64,000 nt of DNA. It comes from Microvirga ossetica (lineage in GTDB: Bacteria; Pseudomonadota; Alphaproteobacteria; Rhizobiales; Beijerinckiaceae). Every line of letters begins with the position of its first letter. Positions within the stretch are counted from its first letter, which is position 1. The notes below the pieces were generated by a model that was not told the origin of the DNA, made no database searches, and saw nothing but the letters and a program-made list of their open reading frames with translations. Below are positions 7,505-17,218 of the stretch, piece after piece. The translations under genes were made by a program, and so were the position numbers. Where the stretch lies: NCBI RefSeq assembly GCF_002741015.1, contig NZ_CP016616.1, positions 5,172,501 through 5,236,500 of the forward strand, in the 5' to 3' direction.

Positions 7505-9479
7505 TCTTCTCCAGCATTTCATCGTCGAGGCGCATGAGCTGATTCAGCAGGCGACGGACGACCTCCTGGCTTTGGAGCGCGATCCCCAGGCATCCGCACC
7601 CATGGACAGCGCCTTTCGCGCCGTTCACACCCTCAAGGGATCGGTCGGCCTGTTCGACTTCGCGCCCATGGGAACTGCGCTGCATGCCGCCGAGGATCTG
7701 CTGGGTGATCTCAGGGAGAGGCGAGACGGTATCGATGCCCCTGTCATCGACAGCCTTCTCGCATGCATCGGTCAGACCGAGCGGTGGGTCGCCATCATCG
7801 AGCAGACAGGACAGCTGCCGCCGGATGCAGCGGAGGAAGGCTACCGCCTGGCGCGGGCGCTGCGCTCCCAGCTCGATGCCGATCCTGCACAAAATGCGGA
7901 TGCAGTCCTCCAGGCTGATCTCGGCTGGATCGAGGAACTGGTGGCCCAGAGCCGCAACCCCGCAAACTTGGGGGCACAGGATGCACCGCTGGTAGCGATC
8001 CGGTACACGCCGCGCGCCGATTGCTTTTTCTCGGGCGACGACCCGATTGCGCTCCTGCGCTCGGTTCCCGATCTGATGGCAGTCCGGCTCTCGAACCGGG
8101 ATCCCTGGCCGCCCGCGGGGGAGATCGATCCATTCTCATGCAATTTGAAGATCGAGGCGCTATCCGGCGCTGAACTCGACGTGGTCAAGGCAATCTTCCG
8201 CTTTGTCCCGGACCAGGTGACGATCCATAAGATCGCCCCGACTGCTGAAGGGCAGGCTTCCATAGCGGCATCCAATAGTGGAGCCGCCGGTGTCGGGATC
8301 GGAGCAGGTGCACGGACGCTTCGCGTCGATGCGAAGCGGATCGACCGGCTGGCAGATCTCGTCGGTGAGATGGTCATTGCCAAGAACGCGCTGGCGCATC
8401 TGGCGGGCCAATTCCGCGATGGGGCCGACCGGAAGCATCTCGCGCAGGGCCTGCTTGCCAGCCAAGCCGCCATCGAGCGTCTCGTGGCAGAGCTGCACGG
8501 AGCCGTCATGGATGTCCGCATGTTGCCGATGCGGGACATCTTCCGACGCTTTCCGCGCGCCGTACGCGAGACCGCGAGCCATTTGGGGAAGGGGATCAAC
8601 TTCTCCATGGAAGGGGAGGAGGTCGAGGCGGACAAGGCCATCGTGGAGGGGCTCTTCGAGCCTCTGCTCCATCTTTTGCGCAACGCCGTCGGCCACGGCG
8701 CCGAACCCGAGCATCTTCGTCTGGAGTCGGGGAAGCCGGCAAAAGCCAGGATCGTGCTCCGGGCCCGTCGCGATCGCGACCGCGTTACCGTCGAAGTCGA
8801 GGACGATGGACGCGGCATCGATCCGGCCGCGATCCGGCAGACGGCCCGCGAGCGTGGGATCGTTCCAGCGGACGGCCTCGATCGCATGAGCGATGCAGAG
8901 ACCATGGACCTGATCTTCGCTCCGGGCTTCTCGACGGCCTCGGAGGTGTCCGACCTGTCGGGCCGGGGGGTTGGCATGGATGCCGTACGCTCCGCGGCGG
9001 AGCGGCTGGGCGGCCAGGTCAGCGTTCGGAGCGAGCAGGGTCGCGGTACGACGATCCGCCTATCCCTTCCGTTGACGATCGTCATGACGAAGGTCATGGC
9101 AGTCCGATTGGGCCGCGAACTTTACGGCATCCCCCTCGATGGGATTCTCGAGACTGCGTTCGTGCCGGCCTCGCGGGTCCTCCCTGTTCGGGATGCCGAG
9201 GCCTTCGTCTTGCGCGACAGGACCCTGCCCCTCGTGAGGCTTGCCGACCTTTTAGAGATACCGCCCCCGCCAGAGCCGCCTCAGGGCTTGAAGGTTGTGG
9301 TAATGGCCGTAGGCGACGATCCGGTCGGGATCGCAGTGGACGGATTTGCCGAGAGGATGGACGTTTCGATGAGGCCCATGTCCGGCATTCTCGCCGGCAT
9401 GCCCGGCGTCGTGGGTACGACCCTGCTCGGCGACGGCAGCGTGCTCATGATTCTCGATATCCCGGAGCTGATCGGATGA
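7497..9479 (+). CDS. cheA: Chemotaxis histidine kinase CheA
   Basis: 660 residues. The N-terminal HPt domain carries the phosphorylated H44 in 'FRAVHTLKGSVG'. A middle region (about 160-250) looks like a P2 response-regulator docking domain. The dimerisation helices start near residue 273 ('RIDRLADLVGEMVIAKNAL'). The ATPase N-box is near residue 394 ('HLLRNAVGHG'), with the 'DDGRGID' and 'GRGVGMDAV' boxes following. A CheW-like domain occupies about 528-655. It autophosphorylates on ATP and passes phosphate to CheB and the CheY-like protein. It overlaps cheR by eight bases and the next small gene by four. Confidence 0.97.
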   Translation: MDDLLQHFIVEAHELIQQATDDLLALERDPQASAPMDSAFRAVHTLKGSVGLFDFAPMGTALHAAEDLLGDLRERRDGIDAPVIDSLLACIGQTERWVAIIEQTGQLPPDAAEEGYRLARALRSQLDADPAQNADAVLQADLGWIEELVAQSRNPANLGAQDAPLVAIRYTPRADCFFSGDDPIALLRSVPDLMAVRLSNRDPWPPAGEIDPFSCNLKIEALSGAELDVVKAIFRFVPDQVTIHKIAPTAEGQASIAASNSGAAGVGIGAGARTLRVDAKRIDRLADLVGEMVIAKNALAHLAGQFRDGADRKHLAQGLLASQAAIERLVAELHGAVMDVRMLPMRDIFRRFPRAVRETASHLGKGINFSMEGEEVEADKAIVEGLFEPLLHLLRNAVGHGAEPEHLRLESGKPAKARIVLRARRDRDRVTVEVEDDGRGIDPAAIRQTARERGIVPADGLDRMSDAETMDLIFAPGFSTASEVSDLSGRGVGMDAVRSAAERLGGQVSVRSEQGRGTTIRLSLPLTIVMTKVMAVRLGRELYGIPLDGILETAFVPASRVLPVRDAEAFVLRDRTLPLVRLADLLEIPPPPEPPQGLKVVVMAVGDDPVGIAVDGFAERMDVSMRPMSGILAGMPGVVGTTLLGDGSVLMILDIPELIG

Positions 9480-9745
9480 GCGTGCGTTTGGACGGCAATA
9501 TCGTCTTTCTGGAAGGGGCATGCCGTGTCGAGGATGCGGAACCCTTGCTCGGCCTGCTTCAGGCCGGCCGGGAGCGAGCGGTCAATCTGACGGATGCCGA
9601 GCACCTTCACGCCGCGGTTCTTCAGGTCCTCATGGCCCTGCGGCCGACCATCCAGGGAACAGCTGGGGATGTCTTCCTTCGGGACTGGATTGCCCCGGCA
9701 CTGATCGGAGCAACCTCCGTCGAACCGGGGCCACAGGGAGGCTGA
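9476..9745 (+). CDS. Small STAS-like protein in the che operon
   Basis: 89 residues, starting in the cheA stop (ATGA). Its layout (short beta strand 'VRLDGNIVFLEGAC', helix 'EDAEPLLGLLQAG', strand 'AVNLTDAEHLHAAVLQVLMA') matches the core of STAS/anti-anti-sigma-like domains, with 'LTDAEHLHAAV' at the position of the usual phosphorylated loop. The assignment is by pattern only. Such small proteins occur in alternative Che operons and may tune kinase output. Coupled translation supports it being a real gene. Confidence 0.7.
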   Translation: MSVRLDGNIVFLEGACRVEDAEPLLGLLQAGRERAVNLTDAEHLHAAVLQVLMALRPTIQGTAGDVFLRDWIAPALIGATSVEPGPQGG

Positions 9746-9847
9746 AGAGTTGTCATTCTCCCGGCATCCTCTAAAAGAGGCTTATAACCTTTCTCCTACA
9801 GGCCGATCCGGTCGGTCCGGGCGACCCATCCCTAGCGGAGTATTTGA

Positions 9848-10231
9848 GTGGCGATAACTGTTCTGATCGTCGACGACAGCAAGCTTGCGCGCATCGTCGC
9901 AGCCAAGACTCTGGCCGCGCTCCAGCCTGAATGGGATAGAGTCGAGGCCAACAATGCCGAGGAGGCCCTCGGAGTCCTGAGCGAGCGAAAGATCGACGTG
10001 GCCATGATCGACTTCAACATGCCGGAGAAGGATGGGCTCGAACTGGCTGGGGAAATCCGCTCCAGCCATCCGACAATGCCGATCGCGGTCGTCACGGCCA
10101 ACATCCAGGACGAGGTGATCGCTCGGGCACGCGAGGTGAACGCCACTTTCGTCAGCAAGCCCCTGACCGAGGAGGGGCTTAGAGGATTCATTTCCGGAGC
10201 AGCCTTGCGCCTGCGGTCGAGCGCGGCGTAA
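9848..10231 (+). CDS. CheY-like single-domain response regulator
   Basis: 127 residues, one receiver domain: acidic pair in 'LIVDDSKLAR', phosphoacceptor Asp in 'VAMIDFNMPEKDGLE', Thr in 'AVVTANIQ' and Lys in 'FVSKPLTE'. It starts with GTG after a 102-base gap that holds a small CCTCT-AAA-AGAGG hairpin (about 9770-9782). This is the expected output of the CheA encoded upstream. The target (flagellar motor, type IV pili or another system) is not shown by the window; no flagellar or pilus gene is present. Confidence 0.93.
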   Translation: MAITVLIVDDSKLARIVAAKTLAALQPEWDRVEANNAEEALGVLSERKIDVAMIDFNMPEKDGLELAGEIRSSHPTMPIAVVTANIQDEVIARAREVNATFVSKPLTEEGLRGFISGAALRLRSSAA

Positions 10232-10260
10232 CAACCATTGGCCTTAACACACTTGGCGAA

Positions 10261-10929
10261 ATGTCGCAGCCGAAGTGGGAGATGATGACGTCAACGATCT
10301 CGGAAGTGCTCAACGAGCTGGAGCTTGACGCTCTGACGGAACTCGTGAACATCGGCGTCAGCCGTGCCGCCTTCAACCTTCGCGAAATGGTCGGCGAGCA
10401 GGTTCACCTGTCGGTGCCGTCCGTCGACCTCGTTCACCGCACACGGGCCATCGAGATCCTCGAAGGGCGCGAGACCGGTCAGCTCGTCGCGGTTCATCAG
10501 GTCTTCGAGGGCGATATCACGGGCCGAGCCCTGCTGATCTTTCCCGAGACCAAGAGCCTCGAGCTCGTCAGAGCCGTCACGGGCGGAGACCTTTCCCTCG
10601 AAGACATCATCGAGCTGGAGCAGGAGGCATTGGCCGAGACCGGCAACATACTCCTGAACGGCTGCCTGGGCACGATCGCCAATATGCTCCGCCGCAGCCT
10701 GAGAATGTCTCTGCCGGAGATAATTCGGGGGAAGGGATCGGAATTCTTCAACCTTGAGCCTCCACCCGAGGCTGGCGATGTGGTGATGTTCCTCTATATC
10801 AACTTCACGGTTCGGCAGCGGAACATCAGCGGCTACATCGTCATGCTGATGGACATTCCTTCGCTGGCCGTACTCAAGAGCCTTCTCGGCGAGTTCATCG
10901 AGCGGGCGACGGACGGCATGGCATCCTGA
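10261..10929 (+). CDS. cheC: CheC-type CheY-P phosphatase
   Basis: 222 residues. It has two copies of the CheC/CheX/FliY active-site pattern: E27 and N30 in 'ALTELVNIGVSRAA', and E126 and N129 in 'EALAETGNILLN'. Having two catalytic pairs points to CheC rather than CheX. It would dephosphorylate the CheY-like protein encoded just upstream, or bind receptors. It starts 29 bases after that gene; an internal ATG at 10285 is an alternative start. It ends five bases before the hybrid kinase. Confidence 0.85.
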   Translation: MSQPKWEMMTSTISEVLNELELDALTELVNIGVSRAAFNLREMVGEQVHLSVPSVDLVHRTRAIEILEGRETGQLVAVHQVFEGDITGRALLIFPETKSLELVRAVTGGDLSLEDIIELEQEALAETGNILLNGCLGTIANMLRRSLRMSLPEIIRGKGSEFFNLEPPPEAGDVVMFLYINFTVRQRNISGYIVMLMDIPSLAVLKSLLGEFIERATDGMAS

Positions 10930-10933
10930 TCAC

Positions 10934-12928
10934 ATGCATCAGATTGAAGATGAACTCCTGTCGGCGGTCTTCGACGCCGTAGATACGGGCCTCATCGTGC
11001 TTGATGGCGGCATGCACGTGGTCGCGTGGAATGCGTGGTTCGCCTCGGCAAGCGGGATCTCCTCTCAGGATGCTGCCGGAAGACGGTTGGACGAATTGTT
11101 CCCGGGAGCAGTCCCGCCCGGACTCAAATCGGCGATCGGAGACGCACTGGACGCAGGCTCCTCGAGGCTCCTGACTCATTCCCTGCACCCGCTACTCCTG
11201 CCGCTGCGGACCCGATCCGGCGGACAGCTGATCCACAATGTCTCCGTGCGCCCGCTTGGAGCGCGACCTCATCTCCGATGCCTCGTTCAAATCGTCGACG
11301 TCACGGTTGCCGTCCAACGCGAACAGGTCCTGCGCGAGCGGCAGAACGCTCGCTACGACGCCGTCGTGAACAGTGCTCCGGACGCGATCCTCACGTTCGA
11401 TGCACAAGGCGTCATCCAGCTCGCCAATCCCGCGGCCGCGCGGGAGTTCGGTTACGCGCTCCGTGAACTCGTCGGTCTGGAGATGACGGTTCTTCTGGAT
11501 GCGCCGGAGACTTGGAATGAGCTTTGGACAAGCATCCTCGATGGGGACGTCATGCACCGTCCTGTGGAGGTCACAGCCCGGCGCAAGGACGGATCTGCCA
11601 GTTTCCTGGAGGTTTCCGCCGCGCGCTGGCAGAGTGACACGCGCGTCTTCGTGACGGCCATTCTACGCGATGTAAACGAGCGGCGAGCGGCCGAGGAAAC
11701 GCTGCGGCACCTGAACCAGACCCTTGAAGAGCGCGTCGAGGAGCGAACGCAGGAGCTTCTGAGAGCCGAAGAGCAGCTTCGTCAAGCTCAGAAGATGGAG
11801 GCGGTCGGGCAGCTCACGGGAGGTATTGCCCACGACTTCAACAACCTTCTCGCCGGCATTGTCGGCTCCCTCGACCTGATGCAGACCCGCATTGCGCAAG
11901 GCCGTACGGAGAACGTGGAGCGCTACGCCAAGGCTGCGATGAGTTCGGCCCAACGTGCCGCCGCGCTCACCCATCGCCTGCTCGCCTTCGCGCGCCGGCA
12001 GCCGCTCGATCCGAAGCCGGTGAACGCCAACCAGCTCATCGCCTCCATGGAGGACCTGCTTCGCCGCACCATCGGTCCGCTGCATGCGCTGGAGATCGTC
12101 ACGGCGGGCGGATTGTGGACGACCCTATGCGATCCCAACCAGCTCGAGAGCGCCATCCTGAACCTTGCCATCAATGCGCGCGATGCCATGCCGGATGGCG
12201 GCAAGCTCACCATCGAGACGGCGAATGCTTATCTCGATGATACCTACGCAGCCGCTCAGCCCGACCTTAGGTCAGGGCAGTACGTGGCGATCTGCATCAC
12301 GGATACCGGAACGGGCATGCCGCCGGATGTGATCGAGCGGGTCTTCGAGCCCTTCTTCACCACCAAGCCGCTGGGCCAGGGCACGGGGCTGGGTCTCTCG
12401 ATGGTCTATGGCTTTGCCAAGCAATCCGAGGGACATGTCAGGATCTATTCGGAAGTGGGCCAGGGCACGACGATCAGAATCTACCTGCCGCGCTACCGCG
12501 GCACCGCGCAGGAGGAGCCCTCCGAGGTCTCCTTTGCCGAGGTGCCGCGCGCAGAGGCGGGCGAGACGGTTCTTGTGGTCGAGGATGAGCCTGTCATCCG
12601 CAATCTGATCATCGAAGTGCTTCAAGATCTGGGCTATCGCGCGCTCGAAGCGTCGGACGGACCGGCAGGCCTCAAGGTCCTGCAGTCGCGGCAGCGCATC
12701 GACCTGCTCGTCACGGATGTCGGACTGCCCGGGATCAACGGGCGTCAGCTCGCTGATGCGGCGCGGGAGACGCGTCCTGACCTGAAAGTGCTCTTCATTA
12801 CGGGATATGCCGAGAACGCGACGCTGGCGAACGGCTTCCTCGATCCAGGGATGGAGATTTTCACCAAGCCCTTCGCTGTCGAGGCGCTGGCAACGCGGAT
12901 CAGAAGCATGATCCAGGGCACGAGGTAA
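10934..12928 (+). CDS. PAS-PAS hybrid histidine kinase with C-terminal receiver
   Basis: 664 residues with no membrane segment. There are two PAS domains (about 5-125 and 140-260, the second with '[14 protein letters not shown]'), then a coiled coil ('[19 protein letters not shown]'). A HisKA domain follows with H300 in '[13 protein letters not shown]', then a HATPase ('[14 protein letters not shown]', 'GTGLGLSM') and a receiver with D595 in 'LVTDVGLPG'. It is a cytoplasmic sensor, probably of redox, light or a small molecule, whose receiver may relay phosphate elsewhere. Only four bases separate it from cheC, so it belongs to the operon and is likely another input to or output from the Che pathway. 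Confidence 0.93.
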   Translation: MHQIEDELLSAVFDAVDTGLIVLDGGMHVVAWNAWFASASGISSQDAAGRRLDELFPGAVPPGLKSAIGDALDAGSSRLLTHSLHPLLLPLRTRSGGQLIHNVSVRPLGARPHLRCLVQIVDVTVAVQREQVLRERQNARYDAVVNSAPDAILTFDAQGVIQLANPAAAREFGYALRELVGLEMTVLLDAPETWNELWTSILDGDVMHRPVEVTARRKDGSASFLEVSAARWQSDTRVFVTAILRDVNERRAAEETLRHLNQTLEERVEERTQELLRAEEQLRQAQKMEAVGQLTGGIAHDFNNLLAGIVGSLDLMQTRIAQGRTENVERYAKAAMSSAQRAAALTHRLLAFARRQPLDPKPVNANQLIASMEDLLRRTIGPLHALEIVTAGGLWTTLCDPNQLESAILNLAINARDAMPDGGKLTIETANAYLDDTYAAAQPDLRSGQYVAICITDTGTGMPPDVIERVFEPFFTTKPLGQGTGLGLSMVYGFAKQSEGHVRIYSEVGQGTTIRIYLPRYRGTAQEEPSEVSFAEVPRAEAGETVLVVEDEPVIRNLIIEVLQDLGYRALEASDGPAGLKVLQSRQRIDLLVTDVGLPGINGRQLADAARETRPDLKVLFITGYAENATLANGFLDPGMEIFTKPFAVEALATRIRSMIQGTR

Positions 12929-12969
12929 GTGAACCCAACGCGGCATTGGCCCGTCGATCGTGCCGAGCG

Positions 12970-13346
12970 TTATGGTGGTTCGAAGTTGCCGCCGCCCCGT
13001 TTCGCAATCTCATCGGGCTGTGTCGACGCTGGCACGCGAGAGGGGCTCGGGGGCGGTGGATCGGCGAAGTGTCGGGCCAGTTGCGGTGCGGCGGCACTGG
13101 TGCCGATCAGGCGAAACACGCTGCCGCTTCTGTTCCCTCCGGCACGTATGCCTTGGAGAGCGTAAGATTCGTCGCAGGGCAATGCGAAATCGGGGCCACG
13201 GCGCAGTGTAAGGGGGCCACTGCGCGCTGGGCCTGCCGACGAGTAGGGCGACTTGCGTCCATTCGCGAGAATGTAGCCACCTGCCACATGCACGCGGGAA
13301 TCCTTCGCGGTGGCGATCCCGTTCAGAGTTCCATGGCAATGAATTA
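12970..13346 (-). pseudogene. Subtilase (S8 peptidase), 3' part separated by IS630
   Basis: On the minus strand this is the C-terminal end of the serine protease begun at 16062. After removing IS630 and one TA, the frame reads on without a break from 'FDKTGSL' into 'IHCHGTLNGIATAKDSRV' and then the serine active-site motif 'GTSAAAPQLARH'. It ends in a Pro-rich tail and a TAA at 12970-12972. It lacks its own start, so the catalytic Ser is not made with the rest of the enzyme. The gene converges on the hybrid kinase, 41 bases away. Confidence 0.85.
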
Positions 13347-14397
13347 GAGCCTCGGACCGGAAATGAGACTCCTGGCTTCTGTGCGAGGCCGAGCTGTGAT
13401 TCACTGCCTGGACTGGGAGGTGGATTATGGGTCATTGCTATTCCCTGGATCTGCGGGTGCGCGTCGCCGACTTTGTCGATGCAGGTCATTCCTGCCGGGC
13501 GGCAGCCCAGCACTTTGACGTCAGCGAGAGTTTCGCCATCAAGCTGGTGCAGCGGAAGCGGCGGTTCGGCTCGCCGGCACCGGCCCGGCAAGGCCGTCCG
13601 CCCGGACGCGGCAAGCTGGTGCCCTATGAGAGCTTCTTGATCCAGACGGTCGAGGCCGAGCCGGCCATCACCATGCCCGAGCTGGCCGCAAGGCTGCTGA
13701 CTGAGCATGGGATCGTTGCGGCTCCCGCGATGCTCTCGCGCTTCCTGTGCCGGCACGGCTTCTCATATAAAAAAATGCCTGATGGCGGCGGAGTGCGCAC
13801 GCGCCGATGTGCGGGATGAGCGCCGGGTCTGGCATGCCCAGCGCCAGCCGCGCATGCGCCAGGAGACGCACCGGCTGGTGTTCCTGGACGAGACGTATGT
13901 CAACACCAAGATGACGCGCCTGCGCGGGCGGAGCCGCAGGGGCCAGCGCCTACGCATGAAAGCTCCCTTTGGACACTGGAAAACCCATACCTTTCTGGCT
14001 GGGCTACGGTGCAACGAGTTGTGCGCGCCGTGGATCATCGATGGCCCGATCACCCGGTTGGCGTTCGAGGCTTACATTGAGACGCAGCTCGCGCCGACGC
14101 TGCGCAAAGGCGATGTGGTGATCCTCGACAACCTGGCTGTCCACAAGAGCGAGAAGGCCGCTCAGTGTCTGAAGCAACGCGGAGCCTGGTTCCTGTTTTT
14201 ACCTGCTTATTCGCCTGATCTTAATCCAATTGAACAGGCCTTTGCCAAGATCAAAGCGCACTTGCGCAAGGCCGAGGCCCGAACGTTCGACGCGCTCTGG
14301 CGAGCGCTCGGTGAGATCTGCAACCTGTTCGAACCACAAGAGTGCTGGAACTACCTTAAGGCTGCCGGATATGCGTCCGTTTAACCGTCCGATGCTC
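13347..14397 (+). mobile_element. IS630-family insertion sequence
   Basis: The ends are inverted repeats: GAGCCTCGGACCGG at the left (from 13347) and the complement of GAGCATCGGACGG at the right. They are flanked by the TA duplication expected of IS630/Tc1 elements (13345-13346 and 14398-14399). It is about 1051 bases and carries a two-frame transposase. It lies inside the subtilase gene on the opposite strand. Confidence 0.9.
13427..14384 (+). CDS. IS630-family transposase in two frames (frameshift at A7)
   Basis: The first frame (13427-13819) encodes the helix-turn-helix half ('[19 protein letters not shown]', then '[14 protein letters not shown]'). The second (in frame to the TAA at 14384) encodes the DDE half: D in '[12 protein letters not shown]', D in '[10 protein letters not shown]' and E in '[18 protein letters not shown]'. 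The frames meet at AAAAAAA (13769-13775); a one-base forward shift joins 'FSYKK' to '[16 protein letters not shown]', restoring the normal family order. This is either programmed slippage, known in IS630 elements, or a one-base change in a homopolymer. Confidence 0.88.
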
Positions 14398-16062
14398 TAG
14401 AGACCCGGTCTTGTCGAACTCTCCGTTGGCGTACTTGCAGCCGGCCTCCGACGAGCGGGTCAGCTCCCAATTGTGGTCGACGAAATATGAAAGCTTCGCG
14501 CCTGTGCGTACGCCCATGTTCGGGTCGCTGCGCGCGACGTAGGCATGAACCTGCGCGTTCGGGGGAATACCGGAAACCTCAATCTTCCAGTCCCCGTGTT
14601 CGGCCCTGGCTCGGGTGGAGTTGACTGCAAGGACCCACATCGTGTGGCTACCCGATACGACCGGCGCGTACACCCCCGTGTAAGGCGGGAGAGACACGCC
14701 GGGCGGTGGCGGGATGGGACCGGTGACCGATGTAAAGCTGGCTCCGCTGGGCGATGTGAGCGTAACGATGACAGGGCCGGGATTGGCGTTGTCGATCCAC
14801 ACTTCAGCGAAACAGAGCACGGCATTGTCGGGTGGAAGGCGCCATGTCCACTCGATGTGATCAGACTCGTTCATGGATCTTGTGTAAACGATGTGCCCCG
14901 CGCTCAGATAGGCGTTACCCGCCGCCAGAACGATTTCAAGCTTGGGCTTCTTGCCGGTGCCATCGAATTCCGCGACAAGCGCTGTCAGCGCCGCCTCCAG
15001 CTCCGCGGTGCCATTGTGCGGTCCGGTTGTCGGGCCGTAGCTGACGTTGATGACCACGTTTTGGGTCTTATTCGGTTCGGCAAAGGACAGGATGTACCTG
15101 ATACCTTGAAGGACATACGCTTTGAGCCAAACTCCGGTCGCATCGCGGATACAGTCGTCGGCGAATTGCACGAACACCACGTCGGCGTCGGAGGGAAGAT
15201 CGGTGTCTGGCTCCCAGCTCGGTGGGTCGCGACGGTCGGCCGGAGGTGGCGGGCCGACACGTGACGAGGTCGGGACACGACCTGCGAACACGTCCATCAC
15301 ATGCGCTCCGTGCGACCGACGGCCCGACAGGCGCATGAAGCCGGCATCCGCGTAGCAGCCGTCCTCGTCGATGCTGCCTGTCGACGCCGAATGCAATTCG
15401 ATCCATTCGTCCAAACCCATTTGCCGCAAGGATGTGGAGGCGCTCAATCCGGGATGGCGCCGGAATTCAAGGCCGTATTTGAAATCTGTTGGCTCTTGTC
15501 CGAACAGGCATCCGTTGCCATTGCGATCATTGATCTCGACGGGCGTCCTGCCCTGGTTCTGGTCCCAGATGCCCAACACCCGAGTACTCGTCGGGGTTCG
15601 AAGAAAATGCGCGGCGGCGAAAGGGCAGCCATCATCTAGGATGCCGACGAGGAGAGACCCCATCGGTCCCTGGTCCATCTGCCAGCGCTCAACAAGGCTC
15701 TCCCTGAACTCTACCAATTCCGATGGCACCAGCGGAAGCGACAGCTCGACCCTCGAGACATACTTCTCCCAGATCTTGAACGCGTCGGTGCCGCTCACAG
15801 CGTTGACCACAGCCTCCTTGTCCGTATGCAGTGTGGCATATGGGATGTGGTCGTCGGCCGGATCGATGACGATGGAGAACCTGGCTTCTTTCATCTCCTT
15901 GGCGAACTCCGATTCCTGTCCGGCCTTGTTGAACTCCGCGAGGAAGAACAGCCGAAAACCGCTCCTCTTCTCGTCGGAGAACTCAAAGTTCTCAAAGCCC
16001 GTCGAAATCGCGTAAAGAAGGTACGGACCGAAGCACTTGGGGTATGTGTCGAGTTCGGGCAT
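14356..16062 (-). pseudogene. Subtilase (S8 peptidase), 5' part, truncated by IS630
   Basis: About 555 native residues (16062 down to the TA at 14398), then a short run into the IS ending at 14356. ATG 16062 is chosen over an in-frame ATG at 16122 because GGAGAAC lies just ahead of it. There is no signal peptide. The catalytic Asp is in 'VGILDDGCPFAAAH' and the His in 'RRSHGAHVMDVFAG'. A long insert with a beta-sandwich-like part ('GPVIVTLTSPSGASF') follows before the Ser motif, which now lies beyond the IS. The protein therefore lacks its nucleophile and should be inactive. It is the third gene of a minus-strand set with the PAP2-like protein and the cyclase, 38 bases after the former. Confidence 0.85.
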
Positions 16063-16100
16063 GGAACGTTCTCCGTAGAGGCCGCGGTACGATCCTCCGC

Positions 16101-17201
16101 CTATGGAAATCTTTCCTTCCACTCATTTCTCGCAGCACTCCATATGTACCTCATCAATGCGGACCGCCCGATGGCCGTCCCCGCGGTTTGAGAATAGAAC
16201 GGCGATGGTCCCGCGAGAACTTGGTCGGCGTTGAACGGATTGAAGTCGGTGGTGGGAGCATTGTCGATCCCAGCGGCAATAAACTTCCGGCCCATGAATT
16301 TCCGACCTCCTGTGCAACGCCCGACGAAGTACTCTCCCAGCGCCACGCCCAGCATGCGCCCTGCCATGCTGTCGACAGGGAAATGGACCCCGGCAACGAC
16401 ACGGTTCGTCGCAATGCGCGCAGCCTGACGTTTGAGCTGCTCGATTATGATTGCATGTACCGGATCTGCCGGATCGAGATGCAGTAGTGATCTCAGGACG
16501 TAGGCTACCGCAAAGACCTGGGTCGCGTGTCCGCTCGGGAAGCTTCCGTGCCCCGGCGTCGTGATCACGGGTTGAACCTGGGCGTTGTGTTCGACCGGAC
16601 GCCAGCACGCCAGGGAGTGTTTGACACGCATTTCCACATACACGCAGAACTGCAGCACCAGGTTGATGAGTTCGAATGTGCGTCTGGTCCTGTCGGGATG
16701 CATGTAGATGATCGACGACCAGAAGGCATAAGGGGGATCGATCTGCGCCATAATTTCGGTTGCGCGTTCGTTGCGCAGCTCAGCCCAACTCAACACCAGT
16801 GGAATCTGTGCCGCAAAGGTCGCTTCGTTCGGACGTCCGATTTCCGCAATCAACGAGGCGGATGACCGGACCCGGTAGGAGGTCGCCGTCTTCTGAAAGT
16901 TGATTCCTTGCAGCAGCTCGCCAATCGCCACATAAGCGCGAACCCACGGCTCCCAACGTTTTAACTGTGATACATCCCCAATGGGAAGCAGTGCAGGCGC
17001 GTAGGAACTAGTCTCGGGGGTTGTTGTCCCTTCGCGCCCGAGGATGAGCGCATCCACCATGACCGAATTGACGTAGGCATCGGCCATCGTACCGAGCATC
17101 GCGCCGCCGGCACCACCCGCGCCACCCGCTCCACCTGCACCGCCAGCCCCGCCTGCTCCGCCGGCTCCGCCGGCACCACCCGCTCCGCCCAATTGAGACA
17201 T
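16101..17201 (-). CDS. PAP2/vanadium-haloperoxidase-like protein with (Gly-Gly-Ala)10 N-terminus
   Basis: 366 residues. After 'MSQL' come ten Gly-Gly-Ala triplets, then an all-helical PAP2 domain. The three phosphatase/haloperoxidase motifs are present in order: 'KHSLACWRP', 'GSFPSGHAT' (H225) and 'NRVVAGVHFPVD'. With no clear transmembrane helices it fits the soluble vanadium-haloperoxidase branch better than a membrane lipid phosphatase, but either activity is possible. The start at 17201 has GGGAGG seven bases upstream; a longer open frame to 17864 runs over the cyclase gene and is rejected. It starts 17 bases after the cyclase stop, so the two are co-transcribed. Confidence 0.85.
   Translation of the reverse strand: MSQLGGAGGAGGAGGAGGAGGAGGAGGAGGAGGAMLGTMADAYVNSVMVDALILGREGTTTPETSSYAPALLPIGDVSQLKRWEPWVRAYVAIGELLQGINFQKTATSYRVRSSASLIAEIGRPNEATFAAQIPLVLSWAELRNERATEIMAQIDPPYAFWSSIIYMHPDRTRRTFELINLVLQFCVYVEMRVKHSLACWRPVEHNAQVQPVITTPGHGSFPSGHATQVFAVAYVLRSLLHLDPADPVHAIIIEQLKRQAARIATNRVVAGVHFPVDSMAGRMLGVALGEYFVGRCTGGRKFMGRKFIAAGIDNAPTTDFNPFNADQVLAGPSPFYSQTAGTAIGRSALMRYIWSAARNEWKERFP
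17100..17189 (-). repeat. 90-bp tract coding ten Gly-Gly-Ala units
   Basis: Ten 9-base units (GGNGGNGCN on the minus strand) with varied third positions encode an uninterrupted Gly-Gly-Ala repeat at residues 5-34 of the PAP2-like protein. Codon variation suggests selection on the peptide rather than very recent slippage. Unit number could still vary between strains without breaking the frame. Confidence 0.9.
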
Positions 17202-17218
17202 TCCCGCCTCCCTGTCTG

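Noticed and set aside
13010..13756. A 248-residue minus-strand frame across the left IS630 end
   Set aside because: It runs in a different frame from the subtilase remnant, crosses the IS boundary and has no motif.
17100..17190. GGA-type tandem repeat as a possible CRISPR or phase-variation switch
   Set aside because: Units are 9 bases with no spacers, and changes in number stay in frame, so it cannot act as an on/off switch.
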